A DNA stretch of 64,000 bases from Peptoclostridium sp. Its GTDB lineage: Bacteria; Bacillota; Clostridia; Peptostreptococcales; Peptostreptococcaceae. The notes beneath the pieces were generated by a model. That model was not told where the DNA came from. It did not search any database and was given only the letters and a program-made list of their open reading frames with translations. Shown here piece after piece: positions 47,776 through 56,444 of this stretch (its first letter is position 1; each line of letters starts with the position of its first letter). Position numbers and translations under genes: made by a program. Location of the stretch: NCBI RefSeq assembly GCF_009881055.1, contig NZ_WXFG01000008.1, positions 1-64,000 on the forward strand, written 5' to 3'.

Positions 47776-48285
47776 TTATTGCTCGCCTGCTTCCGCCTTT
47801 TGCTTTGCAACTGCATCCAGAAGATAAGCAAAGTTTGATAGCGGAGCCTTGAAGCTTCCAAGAAGTTTTGCAATAAGCACTTCTCTTGAAGGTACTTCCG
47901 ACAGGGCTTTAACTTTTGCCGCATCGTAGAATTCGCCTTCAACTATACCCATCTTAAGCTCTATTGCAGGATGAGTTTTCATGAAGTCACTTAGTATTCT
48001 TGCAGGTGCAACTGGATCTGCATAGCCGAAAGCTATAGCATTTGGACCCACTAGATTCACCTCATCAAGTTGGTCATATCCAAGCTCTTTTGCAGCTCTT
48101 CTTACAAGAGTATTCTTGTAAACCTTGTAGTCGCATCCAGCTTCCTTGAATTTGGCTCTTAGTTCATTAGCCTCTTCAACCTTAAGACCTCTATAGTCAA
48201 CTACTACTAGTGAAGATGCGCTTTTGAATTTTTCTGTTATTTCGTTTACTACTTGTTGTTTGATTTCCACTGCTGATTTAGACAC
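47776..48285 (-). CDS. rplJ: Ribosomal protein L10
   Basis: The 169-residue stalk base protein has VVVDYRGLKVEEANELRAKFKEAG and a C-terminal helix for L12 dimers. The start is a GTG (48285) preceded by AAAGGAGGTG. L10 with L12 represses its own operon in other bacteria through the leader seen upstream. Confidence 0.97.
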   Translation of the reverse strand: MSKSAVEIKQQVVNEITEKFKSASSLVVVDYRGLKVEEANELRAKFKEAGCDYKVYKNTLVRRAAKELGYDQLDEVNLVGPNAIAFGYADPVAPARILSDFMKTHPAIELKMGIVEGEFYDAAKVKALSEVPSREVLIAKLLGSFKAPLSNFAYLLDAVAKQKAEAGEQ

Positions 48286-48303
48286 TAACCGTCCACCTCC
48301 TTT

Positions 48304-48488
48304 TGGCTACTCCGGCAAAGCTAGCCTTGCCGTTTTAATTATAAAAGCCCTTGCATGCTCACAGACAAACAAGGGCTATAATTTCAATATCTAGTATCAA
48401 AACTATTATCCTCGGCAGGCATATTTAAGCATTCGCACCTGCTGTCTGCGGCATTTGTATATATATTTATAATTTTTAACTGTTTAAC
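48304..48488 (-). promoter_or_regulatory. L10-type ribosomal leader with attenuator
   Basis: The minus-strand RNA contains the L10-leader hallmark GCAGACAGCAGGTGCG ... CCTGCCGAGG (48405-48452). It then has an attenuator-like hairpin (AGCCCTTG / CAAGGGCT, 48346-48377) followed by UUUAU and a further stem (CGGCAA / TTGCCG) before the ribosome-binding site. Binding of the L10-L12 complex to the kinked helix is expected to reduce rplJL expression. Confidence 0.75.
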
Positions 48489-48494
48489 AAACGA

Positions 48495-48523
48495 AGTATA
48501 CTATAGCACTTTCCAGTTGTCAA
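48495..48523 (-). promoter_or_regulatory. Sigma-A promoter of rplJ-rplL
   Basis: TTGACA (48518-48523), 17 bp, TATACT (48495-48500) on the minus strand, next to the rplA stop codon. Confidence 0.85.
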
Positions 48524-48526
48524 CAA

Positions 48527-49225
48527 TTATTCTGCTATTTTATTTGGATTTATTCTTACTCCAGGTCCCATTGTGCTAGACACAGTAACTGATCTCATGT
48601 ACTGTCCCTTTGCAGCAGATGGCTTGGCTTTCACAACTGCCTCTGTAAGAACTTCAAAGTTCTCGAACAGTTTTTCCTTGCCGAATGAAATCTTTCCTAT
48701 TGGAACGTGGATTATGTTAGTCTTATCCAATCTATATTCAACCTTACCAGCCTTGATGTCATTAACCGCAGCTGCAACGTCGAATGTAACTGTGCCTGAT
48801 TTTGGGTTTGGCATAAGTCCTTTTGGTCCAAGAACTCTACCAAGTCTACCTACAAGACCCATCATGTCAGGAGTTGCAACTACAACATCAAAGTCGAACC
48901 AGTTCTCGCCTTGTATCTTGTTTACAAGGTCCATTTCTCCTACATAGTCTGCTCCGGCAGCTTCGGCTTCCTTCGCCTTTTCTCCCTTTGCAAATACAAG
49001 CACCTTCTTAACTCTACCTGTTCCGTGAGGAAGCACTACAGCACCTCTAACCTGCTGGTCTGCGTGTCTTGAGTCTACACCAAGCTTAAGGTGAACTTCT
49101 ACAGTTTCGTCAAATTTAGCGCTAGCGCAGTCAAGCACTACCTGAAGAGCTTCAGAAGCCTCATGGTAAGTGTTTCTGTCAAACTTTTTAAGCGCCTCTA
49201 CATATTTCTTGCCTTTTTTAGCCAT
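48527..49225 (-). CDS. rplA: Ribosomal protein L1
   Basis: The 232-residue two-domain L1 forms the mobile stalk at the E-site. [18 protein letters not shown] and [15 protein letters not shown] are diagnostic. In many bacteria it represses rplKA translation. It is 57 nt behind rplK. Confidence 0.98.
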   Translation of the reverse strand: MAKKGKKYVEALKKFDRNTYHEASEALQVVLDCASAKFDETVEVHLKLGVDSRHADQQVRGAVVLPHGTGRVKKVLVFAKGEKAKEAEAAGADYVGEMDLVNKIQGENWFDFDVVVATPDMMGLVGRLGRVLGPKGLMPNPKSGTVTFDVAAAVNDIKAGKVEYRLDKTNIIHVPIGKISFGKEKLFENFEVLTEAVVKAKPSAAKGQYMRSVTVSSTMGPGVRINPNKIAE

Positions 49226-49281
49226 TACATATTCCTCCTTGTGGTTTTAACGGTTTTTTGCCTCCCACATTATAGATACAA

Positions 49282-49707
49282 CTAGTCTATAACTTCAACG
49301 CCCATGCTTCTTGCAGTTCCAGCTATCATGCTCATAGCTGCCTCTACGTCTGTAGCATTAAGGTCAGGCATTTTCAGCTCAGCTATTTCTCTTATTTGTG
49401 CCTTTGTTATCTTTGCAACCTTTTTCTTGTTAGGCTCACCTGAACCAGACTCTATCTTGCACGCCTTCTTTATAAGTACTGCTGCTGGCGGAGTCTTTGT
49501 TATGAAAGTGAATGATCTGTCCTGATAAACTGATATTACAACCGGAATTATAAGACCAGCCTGATCTGCAGTCTTGGCATTGAACTCTTTTGTGAACTGC
49601 ATTATGTTAACACCATGCTGTCCTAGAGCTGGACCAACTGGTGGTGCTGGAGTCGCTTTGCCTGCAGGTATTTGCAATTTTATCTGACCAATAACTTTTT
49701 TAGCCAT
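49282..49707 (-). CDS. rplK: Ribosomal protein L11
   Basis: The 141-residue L11 has [23 protein letters not shown] and the C-terminal [10 protein letters not shown] block. It forms the GTPase-associated centre and is required for RelA activation. It is 45 nt behind nusG. Confidence 0.98.
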   Translation of the reverse strand: MAKKVIGQIKLQIPAGKATPAPPVGPALGQHGVNIMQFTKEFNAKTADQAGLIIPVVISVYQDRSFTFITKTPPAAVLIKKACKIESGSGEPNKKKVAKITKAQIREIAELKMPDLNATDVEAAMSMIAGTARSMGVEVID

Positions 49708-49752
49708 TTAGTACACCTCCCTGTATCAAATTATTAATTATTTAATTATTGC

Positions 49753-50292
49753 CTACATTTTTTCTATTTGGTCAAACCCCAGTTCTACCGGAGTTTCTCT
49801 TCCAAACATTGAGATAAGGACTTTAACTGCATGCTTTTCAAGATTTATCTCTTGAATATTGCCCATAAAGCCTTCAAAAGGTCCGCTTTTGACGGATATG
49901 ACATCTCCCACTTCAACATCTATCTTTGGCACAATTTTTTCCACACCCATAGCCGCCACTTCTTCATCAGAAAGAGGCACAGGCTTGGATCCAGGGCCGA
50001 CAAAACCCGTCACGCCCTTTGTGTTTCTTACTATATACCAAGATTCGTCAGTGATAAGCATCTTGACCATCACATATCCAGGAAATTTCTTCTTGGACTT
50101 GACCTTCTTTTTGCCATCCTTTATCTCTACAACCTCTTCAGTAGGTACGACCACATCGTGTATGTAGTCCTCCATACCTCTGGTCCTTACTGTTTTTTCT
50201 ATGGTTGCCTTTACCTTGTTTTCATGCCCAGAATATGTGTGCACGACATACCATTTAGCTTTTTCCTCATTATTAGGCATAATACTAGTCAT
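49753..50292 (-). CDS. nusG: Transcription elongation factor NusG
   Basis: The 179-residue NusG has the NGN domain (KWYVVHTYSGHENKVKATIEK, GYVMVKMLI) and the C-terminal KOW domain (VGDVISVKSGPFEGFMGNIQEI). It binds RNA polymerase and couples to S10 or Rho. AGGAG is 5 nt before the ATG at 50292; ATG 50280 is an alternative that would trim four residues. Confidence 0.97.
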   Translation of the reverse strand: MTSIMPNNEEKAKWYVVHTYSGHENKVKATIEKTVRTRGMEDYIHDVVVPTEEVVEIKDGKKKVKSKKKFPGYVMVKMLITDESWYIVRNTKGVTGFVGPGSKPVPLSDEEVAAMGVEKIVPKIDVEVGDVISVKSGPFEGFMGNIQEINLEKHAVKVLISMFGRETPVELGFDQIEKM

Positions 50293-50329
50293 CCTTTCTC
50301 CTAAAAGGCGACTTCTTTCCTTTTAGTTA

Positions 50330-50542
50330 CTATTGCTTCACTATGAATTTCAATAAAAAGCCCAATCCCGAGTCGAGCAACCAAACGACAAGGCTTATGA
50401 ATGTACTTACTAGTAATACTATAGTAGTATACCTGGTAAGTTCCCTTTTATTTGGCCAGTGAACTCTACTCAGCTCGGCTCTTACTTCCTTCAAAAATCC
50501 AGCTCCGGACTCATTGTTGCCAGCTTTAACCTGGGCTGCCAT
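50330..50542 (-). CDS. secE: Preprotein translocase subunit SecE
   Basis: The 70-residue single-span SecE has the amphipathic segment FLKEVRAELSRVHWPNKRELTRYT followed by one membrane helix. The ATG at 50542 has AAGGATG upstream, at the rpmG stop codon; a GTG three codons earlier is too close to that site. The secE-nusG pairing is universal. Confidence 0.94.
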   Translation of the reverse strand: MAAQVKAGNNESGAGFLKEVRAELSRVHWPNKRELTRYTTIVLLVSTFISLVVWLLDSGLGFLLKFIVKQ

Positions 50543-50555
50543 ATTGTTCACATCC

Positions 50556-50705
50556 TTATTTTGTTTCTTTGTGAAGAGTATGCTTCCTGCAGAATTTGCA
50601 GTACTTGCTCATTTCCATTCTGTCTGGATTGTTCTTTTTGTTCTTTGTAGTGTTATAGTTTCTCTGCTTGCACTCAGTACAAGCTAAAGTTATTTTAACT
50701 CTCAT
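50556..50705 (-). CDS. rpmG: Ribosomal protein L33 (zinc-binding C+ form)
   Basis: This 49-residue gene encodes [17 protein letters not shown] and ends KHTLHKETK. Two CxxC pairs (CTEC at 9-12, CKFC at 36-39) form the zinc knuckle. AGGAGG precedes the ATG. It is the first gene of the rpmG-secE-nusG-rplK-rplA transcript. Confidence 0.96.
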   Translation of the reverse strand: MRVKITLACTECKQRNYNTTKNKKNNPDRMEMSKYCKFCRKHTLHKETK

Positions 50706-50808
50706 GTAAAGCACCTCCTAACTTTCTGCCGCTAAAACCTATTTTGGTTTGTCTAGTATCTATTTTTTTCTGACCACTATATATGCCATTATAAAACGCT
50801 ACCCATAA

Positions 50809-50837
50809 AATCTACCATATTTTTAACCTTGTGTCAA
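50809..50837 (-). promoter_or_regulatory. Sigma-A promoter of rpmG-secE-nusG-rplKA
   Basis: TTGACA (50832-50837), 17 bp, TAGATT (50809-50814) on the minus strand in the gap behind tuf copy 2. Confidence 0.75.
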
Positions 50838-50919
50838 TCTTTAGCTCTGATTATTTTTGGCATTCAAATCTCAAAGTGCCTATTTCTTTGATATTTCGTT
50901 TGATTTTTTTATAAGTTAA

Positions 50920-50950
50920 AAAAGAGAAGGAAAAGTATTCCTTCTCTTTC
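50920..50950 (-). terminator. Terminator after tuf copy 2
   Basis: This is the same hairpin as behind tuf copy 1, except for one base at the outer stem end (50950). The T-run that follows in the minus direction is longer (six T), so it should terminate better. Confidence 0.7.
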
Positions 50951-50971
50951 ATGCCTTCTTATGAGAATTTA

Positions 50972-52165
50972 TTACTCTATTATAGAAGCAACTACTCCTG
51001 CTCCTACTGTTCTTCCGCCTTCTCTTATCGCGAATCTTAGTCCCTCTTCTATTGCTATTGGTGCTATTAGCTCAACTTCCATAGCTATGTTGTCTCCTGG
51101 CATTACCATCTCTACGCCTTCTGGTAGTCCGATTGATCCTGTTATGTCTGTTGTTCTGAAGTAGAACTGAGGTCTGTATCCGTTGAAGAATGGAGTGTGT
51201 CTTCCGCCCTCTTCCTTCTTAAGTACGTATACCTCTGATGTGAATTTTGTGTGCGGCTTTATTGTGCCTGGCTTAGCTAGTACCTGGCCTCTTTCTATCT
51301 CGTCTCTTTGTACTCCTCTTAGAAGCACTCCTATGTTGTCTCCTGCTTGTGCCTCATCAAGAAGCTTTCTGAACATCTCTACGCCTGTTACTATTACTTT
51401 TCTTGGCTCTTCTGATAGTCCAACTATTTCTACTTCGTCTTGTACTTTTACTATTCCTCTTTCCACTCTTCCTGTTGCAACTGTTCCTCTTCCTGTTATA
51501 GAGAATACGTCCTCTACTGGCATTAGGAATGGCTTATCTATTGCTCTTTCTGGCTGTGGAATGTAGCTGTCTATAGCTTCGAATAGCTCTATTATTGCAT
51601 CTCCCCACTTGCTGCTTGGATCTTCTAGTGCTCTTAGCGCTGATCCTTTTATTATTGGAGTGTCATCTCCTGGGAAGTCATACTCGCTTAGCAGGTCTCT
51701 TATTTCCATCTCTACTAGCTCAAGAAGCTCTTCGTCATCTACCATGTCGCACTTGTTCATGAATACCACGATGTATGGTACTCCAACCTGTCTTGATAGT
51801 AGTATGTGCTCTCTTGTTTGTGGCATTGGACCGTCTGCTGCAGATACAACTAGTATCGCTCCGTCCATTTGTGCCGCTCCTGTTATCATGTTCTTAACGT
51901 AGTCGGCGTGTCCTGGGCAGTCAACGTGCGCGTAGTGTCTGTTTGGTGTCTCATACTCTACGTGTGATGTTGATATTGTGATTCCTCTTTCTCTTTCCTC
52001 TGGTGCCTTGTCTATGTTTGCAAAGTCTACTGCTTCACCTGTTCCGTATCTTGAGTGCAGTGTGTATGTTATTGCTGCTGTTAGTGTTGTCTTACCGTGG
52101 TCAACGTGTCCTATTGTTCCGATGTTAACGTGTGGTTTGCTTCTTTCAAATTTAGCTTTTGCCAT
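50972..52165 (-). CDS. tuf: Elongation factor Tu (copy 2, downstream of tRNA-Thr)
   Basis: This 397-residue EF-Tu is identical to the copy at 34966. The G motifs [22 protein letters not shown] and NKCD are present. It sits behind a tRNA-Thr gene with its own promoter and ahead of rpmG-secE-nusG, the arrangement of E. coli tufB. The apparent DNA identity over about 1.26 kb, including the ribosome-binding site and terminator, points to ongoing gene conversion. Confidence 0.98.
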   Translation of the reverse strand: MAKAKFERSKPHVNIGTIGHVDHGKTTLTAAITYTLHSRYGTGEAVDFANIDKAPEERERGITISTSHVEYETPNRHYAHVDCPGHADYVKNMITGAAQMDGAILVVSAADGPMPQTREHILLSRQVGVPYIVVFMNKCDMVDDEELLELVEMEIRDLLSEYDFPGDDTPIIKGSALRALEDPSSKWGDAIIELFEAIDSYIPQPERAIDKPFLMPVEDVFSITGRGTVATGRVERGIVKVQDEVEIVGLSEEPRKVIVTGVEMFRKLLDEAQAGDNIGVLLRGVQRDEIERGQVLAKPGTIKPHTKFTSEVYVLKKEEGGRHTPFFNGYRPQFYFRTTDITGSIGLPEGVEMVMPGDNIAMEVELIAPIAIEEGLRFAIREGGRTVGAGVVASIIE

Positions 52166-52228
52166 TTTATTTTTCCTCCTTCTTATTAAAACCGCGTCAT
52201 GCGCTCAATATTTTATGACTTTCTTTTT

Positions 52229-52304
52229 TGGAGCCCACGAGCGGACTCGAACCGCCGACCTCCGCCTTACCAAGGCGACGCTCTACCGACTGAGCCACGT
52301 GGGC
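52229..52304 (-). tRNA. tRNA-Thr (GGT anticodon), CCA encoded
   Basis: On the minus strand a 76-nt cloverleaf runs from GCCCACG to CGTGGGC-T-CCA. The D-arm is GGCTCAGTCGGTAGAGC, the anticodon loop is TTGGTAA (anticodon GGT, reading ACC and ACT), and the T-arm has GTTCGAGTC. A promoter lies 8-45 bp upstream, and no terminator separates it from tuf, so the two may be co-transcribed. Confidence 0.97.
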
Positions 52305-52318
52305 GCACTATCTCTAAT

Positions 52319-52347
52319 ATTTTACTATTGGCTCATTATAAAGTCAA
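52319..52347 (-). promoter_or_regulatory. Sigma-A promoter of tRNA-Thr-tuf
   Basis: TTGACT (52342-52347), 17 bp, TAAAAT (52319-52324) on the minus strand; transcription would start about 7 nt before the tRNA. Confidence 0.75.
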
Positions 52348-52357
52348 TACTTTGAAG

Positions 52358-52873
52358 TCATCCTTTTTTTCTCATGCTCTCGAGCTTGATGAACGCTTCC
52401 TCGTCAAAGTCTTTCAAGCGATCTGCAAGCGTCATCTTTGTCACTGGATCCTTAGTTCTTTTTTTTATGTTGCCCTTGGAGTTTTGTATGTGCATTTCGA
52501 GCTCGCGGGCTGTAAGCCTGGCACTGCCTCTGCCAAGCACTATCTGCTGCTGTGCGCCGTCGTTAGTTGCTACACGTATAAGCGAATATCTGCCTAATTC
52601 TCCTATAACTTTCTCAATATACGAATCGGCAGTCTGATTCTCCCTTGTGTATATGACCGTGACCTTGGGATGCTTTATCTCAACTTCGCTGCCGCCCTTT
52701 ACTCTGTAGGCATCGAATACTATTATGACTTCGACACCGCTGAAAGCGGAGTATTCGAGCATTATTTCAACCAGCCTGTCCCGCGCCGCCTCAAGGTCTG
52801 TCCTGGATATGGCCTTAAGCTCCTGCCATGCATTTATTATGTTATAGCCATCTATGACAAGATACTCCTTCAA
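52358..52873 (-). CDS. rae1: NYN-domain endoribonuclease Rae1 (YacP)
   Basis: This 171-residue PIN-like NYN-domain protein has LVIDGYNIINAW (first acidic site) and VIIVFDAY, followed by RENQTADSYIE and ATNDGAQQ with further acidic residues. B. subtilis Rae1 cleaves certain mRNAs inside the ribosomal A-site. The C-terminal basic and helical part fits ribosome binding. The rlmB-rae1 order is conserved in Firmicutes; the start of rae1 is 2 nt behind rlmB. Confidence 0.9.
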   Translation of the reverse strand: MKEYLVIDGYNIINAWQELKAISRTDLEAARDRLVEIMLEYSAFSGVEVIIVFDAYRVKGGSEVEIKHPKVTVIYTRENQTADSYIEKVIGELGRYSLIRVATNDGAQQQIVLGRGSARLTARELEMHIQNSKGNIKKRTKDPVTKMTLADRLKDFDEEAFIKLESMRKKG

Positions 52874-52875
52874 CT

Positions 52876-53610
52876 TTATCCCTCGCTATCGCCTCTTTGT
52901 CTTAAAACCTCATACATGACAACGCCAGCAGCCACAGAAGCATTCAAAGATGACACCCTTCCCTTCATGGGTATGCTCACCGTAAAATCACAGTTCTCCT
53001 TGACAAGCCTGGATACACCCTCTCCTTCGCTCCCTACAACAAGCGCTATAGAACCTTTCAGGTTAGACTTATGGAGCTGCTGTCCTCCCATATCTAAAGC
53101 CGCAACCCAAACGCCCTCTTCCTTTAGCATTTTTATGGTGCTAACCAGATTCGTAACGCGGCATACCGGCACATATTCCACCGCACCGGCCGAGGACTTA
53201 ACCACAGTCGATGTTATTCCAACGCTTCTTCTCTTTGGTATTACTATGGCGTCTGCTCCGGATGCATCTGCAGTCCGTATTATTGCGCCCAGGTTGTGAG
53301 GGTCTGTTATGCCGTCAAGTATTATTATGAACGGTGATCTGCCTTCCTTTTCAACCTTCGAAAGCACGTCTTCAAGCTCGCTGTAGCCGTATTCCGATAC
53401 GAACGCAACTACACCTTGATGATTTTCTCCAGGCGCAAGCTCATCCAGCTTTTTCTTGTCGACGTACTTGACTAATATACCCTTTTCCTTTGCCATCGCA
53501 ACAATCTTTTTGACAGAGCCCTGCGCACCGTTGGCTATAACTATGCTGTCAATTTCATGTTCCGCCCTTATGGCCTCTATTACAGGATTCCTACCTTCTA
53601 TTTTACCCAA
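52876..53610 (-). CDS. rlmB: 23S rRNA (guanosine-2'-O)-methyltransferase RlmB-like (TrmH family)
   Basis: This 244-residue SPOUT enzyme has an N-terminal L30e-like substrate domain (KIEGRNPVIEAI) and the trefoil-knot motifs LDGITDPHNLGAIIRTADASG, LVVGSEGEGVS and SLNASVAAGVVMYE. Relatives methylate G2251 of 23S rRNA; the exact target here is inferred. It is in one operon with mrnC, thyX and rae1. Confidence 0.93.
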   Translation of the reverse strand: MGKIEGRNPVIEAIRAEHEIDSIVIANGAQGSVKKIVAMAKEKGILVKYVDKKKLDELAPGENHQGVVAFVSEYGYSELEDVLSKVEKEGRSPFIIILDGITDPHNLGAIIRTADASGADAIVIPKRRSVGITSTVVKSSAGAVEYVPVCRVTNLVSTIKMLKEEGVWVAALDMGGQQLHKSNLKGSIALVVGSEGEGVSRLVKENCDFTVSIPMKGRVSSLNASVAAGVVMYEVLRQRGDSEG

Positions 53611-53651
53611 AGCTTTTCTCCTTCCACGCCATAATAGCCGGCGCGCACTGA

Positions 53652-54410
53652 TTATAAATTTCTATACTTTTCTCTCATGAGCGCAGTCTTGCCGCAGCTC
53701 ATTGCGCCTTCCGGGCATGGTCCATATACGCAGCCCGGCCCCGCATTCTTGAATATGAAAGGAGCCACCTTCTTGGCCTCTGCAAGCATGAGATCCGCCA
53801 TGTTCCTTATCTCCCACTGCGCTCTTTCGCAGCACCTCTTGTTGAAAAAATGAAGCAGCGTCCTCGCGTTCATTGTGAGTACAACCTTTGTTTCACACGC
53901 ATTCGGGAATACATACCTGGCATCCTCTATCGCCTTTTTTTCTGCCGCGCTTTTCGCCTTTTTATCGTCCATTCTGCCGGATACCATCTCATCATAGTGC
54001 TTTTGAAATAGTATGTCTGCTATCTCATTGTATGTGCGCTGGTCAGCTTCCATGGCCTCCTTGAATTTTTTCTCCGCCTCGGGAACTGCACTTATATTCG
54101 GAGGCACTATATATTCAAACTGCTCAAGCTTTACATATCTTTGGCTCTGCTGTGAGTAGCTCGCTATCCTATGCCTTACCAGCTGATGTGTGCAGGCCCT
54201 TGATATGCCCTCAGCCGCAAACGTAAAGCTTACATGCTCGAGCGGCGATTCATGCCTCATGTCCACAAGCATCTGTACAAATTTTTCAGTTTCCTCGTCG
54301 CTGAGCTTTTTTTCTATATCGTCGACACCCACTCTCGAGTAGCACAGCTTTGCAGCTACAGCCACCACCTTGTCGGGATTTGGCGTATGTTCAATGAGCC
54401 TTACGTTCAT
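53652..54410 (-). CDS. thyX: Flavin-dependent thymidylate synthase ThyX
   Basis: ThyX makes dTMP from dUMP using FAD and methylene-THF. The 252-residue protein has the ThyX motif [14 protein letters not shown] (RHRxxSxxxxSxR) and the C-terminal [11 protein letters not shown] block. The ATG at 54410 has AAGGA 10 nt upstream; a longer in-frame reading lacks a ribosome-binding site. No ThyA is in the window. Its product feeds Tmk, encoded at 13.5-14.2 kb. Confidence 0.95.
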   Translation of the reverse strand: MNVRLIEHTPNPDKVVAVAAKLCYSRVGVDDIEKKLSDEETEKFVQMLVDMRHESPLEHVSFTFAAEGISRACTHQLVRHRIASYSQQSQRYVKLEQFEYIVPPNISAVPEAEKKFKEAMEADQRTYNEIADILFQKHYDEMVSGRMDDKKAKSAAEKKAIEDARYVFPNACETKVVLTMNARTLLHFFNKRCCERAQWEIRNMADLMLAEAKKVAPFIFKNAGPGCVYGPCPEGAMSCGKTALMREKYRNL

Positions 54411-54502
54411 ATTTCCACATTCCTTTCTATACTGCGTAATACAGCTTTCCACCCTTACAATTCAATTCTAAGCGGCCATCTGGCGCCTTCAGCGATGCCC
54501 AG

Positions 54503-54919
54503 CTATGAAATTTGCATTTCAATAAGCTCTATGCTCTTTTTAATTACTTCCTCAAGCTTTTCCGTAAACCCATTAAGATACAGATATCCAATAAGAGCCT
54601 CAAAGCCCGTTGCGTATCTGTACTCTGTGGCATCAGCATTCTTGGGCATTGTAGCGCTCTTTTGGTTTCTGCCTCTTTTGACTATGCCCCACTCCTGGTC
54701 GCTTAGCTGATCTTTTAAGGCCAGCACCGCCATAGCCTGAGCTTTTGCCCTTACAAAACCAGTGGCCTTCTTGTGTATGTCGTTCACTTTTATGTCCCCA
54801 TACTTGTCTATGAGGTATTTGCGCACATGGATTTCAAACACGCAGTCTCCCATGTACGCCAGCATCAGCGGCGAAAGCACTGCATTTGGCGCCGCCTGCG
54901 CTTCTACGCTCTTTTCCAT
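54503..54919 (-). CDS. mrnC: Mini-ribonuclease III
   Basis: This 138-residue RNase III domain without a double-stranded-RNA-binding domain matures 23S rRNA in B. subtilis with help of L3. [18 protein letters not shown] holds the first acidic site, and [17 protein letters not shown] the second. It overlaps the cysS 3' end by 16 nt; the cysS-mrnC-rlmB order is canonical. Confidence 0.95.
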   Translation of the reverse strand: MEKSVEAQAAPNAVLSPLMLAYMGDCVFEIHVRKYLIDKYGDIKVNDIHKKATGFVRAKAQAMAVLALKDQLSDQEWGIVKRGRNQKSATMPKNADATEYRYATGFEALIGYLYLNGFTEKLEEVIKKSIELIEMQIS

Positions 54920-56301
54920 TTCGTACCCTGCCTTGTATCTTCAAGTATTATGCCCTTTTCCTTGAGCATGTCCCTTATTTCGTCTGACCTTTTGAAGTCC
55001 TTGTTTTTCCTGGCATCCAGTCTTTCTTGTATTAGTGCTTCAATCTCTTCGTCTAGCAGCTCACTCTGGCTCTCCTTGCCTACTATGTTGAGCACTCCTG
55101 TGAGCTCCTTGAAAAGCTCCATGGATTTTTCCATGAATGCATGGTTTGCAGTTTCGTCAAGTTTGGTGTTTATGAATCTTGAAAGCTCGAATATTACACT
55201 TAGCGCATCTGCAGTGTTTAAATCGTCATCCATATGCTGCTTGAATCTTTCCCTGAAGCCCTCAAGCTCTGAAACAAAACCTTCGTCAGCCGTGTTCGAA
55301 ACAGCATCGGCGCTTTCCAGCATGAACTGCAGCTTTTCCTTGGTGTTGTAGAGTCTCTCCAGACCGGCCTTTGCCTGCATCAGCAGCTCTTCACTGTAGT
55401 TTATCGGACTTCTGTAGTGGGCCGAAAGCATGAAGAACCTTACGATTTCAAGGTCTATTTGATTAGATATGTCTCTTACTGTAAAGAAATTGCCCTTTGA
55501 CTTTGACATCTTTTCGTTGTTTATGTTTATATAGCCGTTGTGCACCCAGTATTTTGCAAAAGGCTTTCCGCTGAACGCCTCGCTCTGCGCAATCTCGTTC
55601 TCGTGGTGCGGGAATATAAGATCCTGTCCGCCCGAATGTATGTCTATGGTCTCCCCAAGGTGCTTTTTAGACATTACGGAGCACTCTATATGCCAGCCTG
55701 GTCTGCCCTCACCCCACGGACTTGTCCACCCAGGTTCGCCCTCCTTTTTGGCTTTCCAGAGCACGAAATCACCCGGATGTCTTTTCTTCTCGTTGATATC
55801 GATTCTGGCTCCAAGCTCGAGCTCTTCGAGATTCTGGCCCGAAAGCTTGCCGTAATCGCCGAACTTATGGGAATCGTAGTATACATCGCCGTCGACTTCA
55901 TAAGCAAAGCCTTTTTCAATCAATCCTTTTACGAATTCTATTATGTCGTCTATAGTCTCTGTAACTCTTGGATGTACGTCTGCTCTTTTTATTCCAAGTC
56001 CGTCAGCATCTATGAAGTATTCATCAATATATTTTTGAGCCACCTCAAATGGAGATATGCCCTCTTCGTTGGCCCTTTGTATTATTTTGTCGTCCACGTC
56101 AGTGAAGTTTTGCACAAACTTGACATCGTAGCCCAAGTATTCCAGGTATCTTCTAAGCACGTCGAACATTATAAAAGGTCTTGCGTTGCCTATGTGGAAA
56201 AAGTTGTATACAGTAGGCCCGCACGAGTACATCTTGACCTTGCCTTGCTCCAGTGGAATGAATTCCTCTTTTTGCCTTGTGAGTGTATTGTAAAGCTTCA
56301 T
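54904..56301 (-). CDS. cysS: Cysteinyl-tRNA synthetase
   Basis: The 465-residue class I enzyme has [17 protein letters not shown] (zinc Cys and HIGH-like site), [31 protein letters not shown] (zinc ligands) and KMSKSKGNF. The ATG at 56301 has GAGGTGAT upstream. It forms an operon with gltX upstream of it only loosely, since a hairpin lies between them. Confidence 0.97.
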   Translation of the reverse strand: MKLYNTLTRQKEEFIPLEQGKVKMYSCGPTVYNFFHIGNARPFIMFDVLRRYLEYLGYDVKFVQNFTDVDDKIIQRANEEGISPFEVAQKYIDEYFIDADGLGIKRADVHPRVTETIDDIIEFVKGLIEKGFAYEVDGDVYYDSHKFGDYGKLSGQNLEELELGARIDINEKKRHPGDFVLWKAKKEGEPGWTSPWGEGRPGWHIECSVMSKKHLGETIDIHSGGQDLIFPHHENEIAQSEAFSGKPFAKYWVHNGYININNEKMSKSKGNFFTVRDISNQIDLEIVRFFMLSAHYRSPINYSEELLMQAKAGLERLYNTKEKLQFMLESADAVSNTADEGFVSELEGFRERFKQHMDDDLNTADALSVIFELSRFINTKLDETANHAFMEKSMELFKELTGVLNIVGKESQSELLDEEIEALIQERLDARKNKDFKRSDEIRDMLKEKGIILEDTRQGTKWKRA

Positions 56302-56403
56302 ATGCTCATCACCTCGTTTTATATTAGCCAGACAGCTATAAATCATATAACATCATTTTACATCCTTTTGTTATTTTTTTCTACAGCATTTAAGCAAACA
56401 AAG

Positions 56404-56444
56404 CAAAGCCTCCTGGAACAGATAGTCCCAAGAGGCTTGTGGTT
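56404..56444 (-). terminator. Hairpin terminator after gltX
   Basis: A 14-bp stem with G-U pairs (AAGCCTCTTGGGAC / GTTCCAGGAGGCTT) overlaps the gltX stop codon region. The following T content is moderate (TGCTTTGTTTG), so termination may be partial. Confidence 0.55.

Noticed and set aside
52199-52597. Plus-strand open frame opposite tRNA-Thr and rae1
   Set aside because: Its residues RTRTADLRLTKATLYRLS-type are a well-known false protein made by reading across a tRNA gene.
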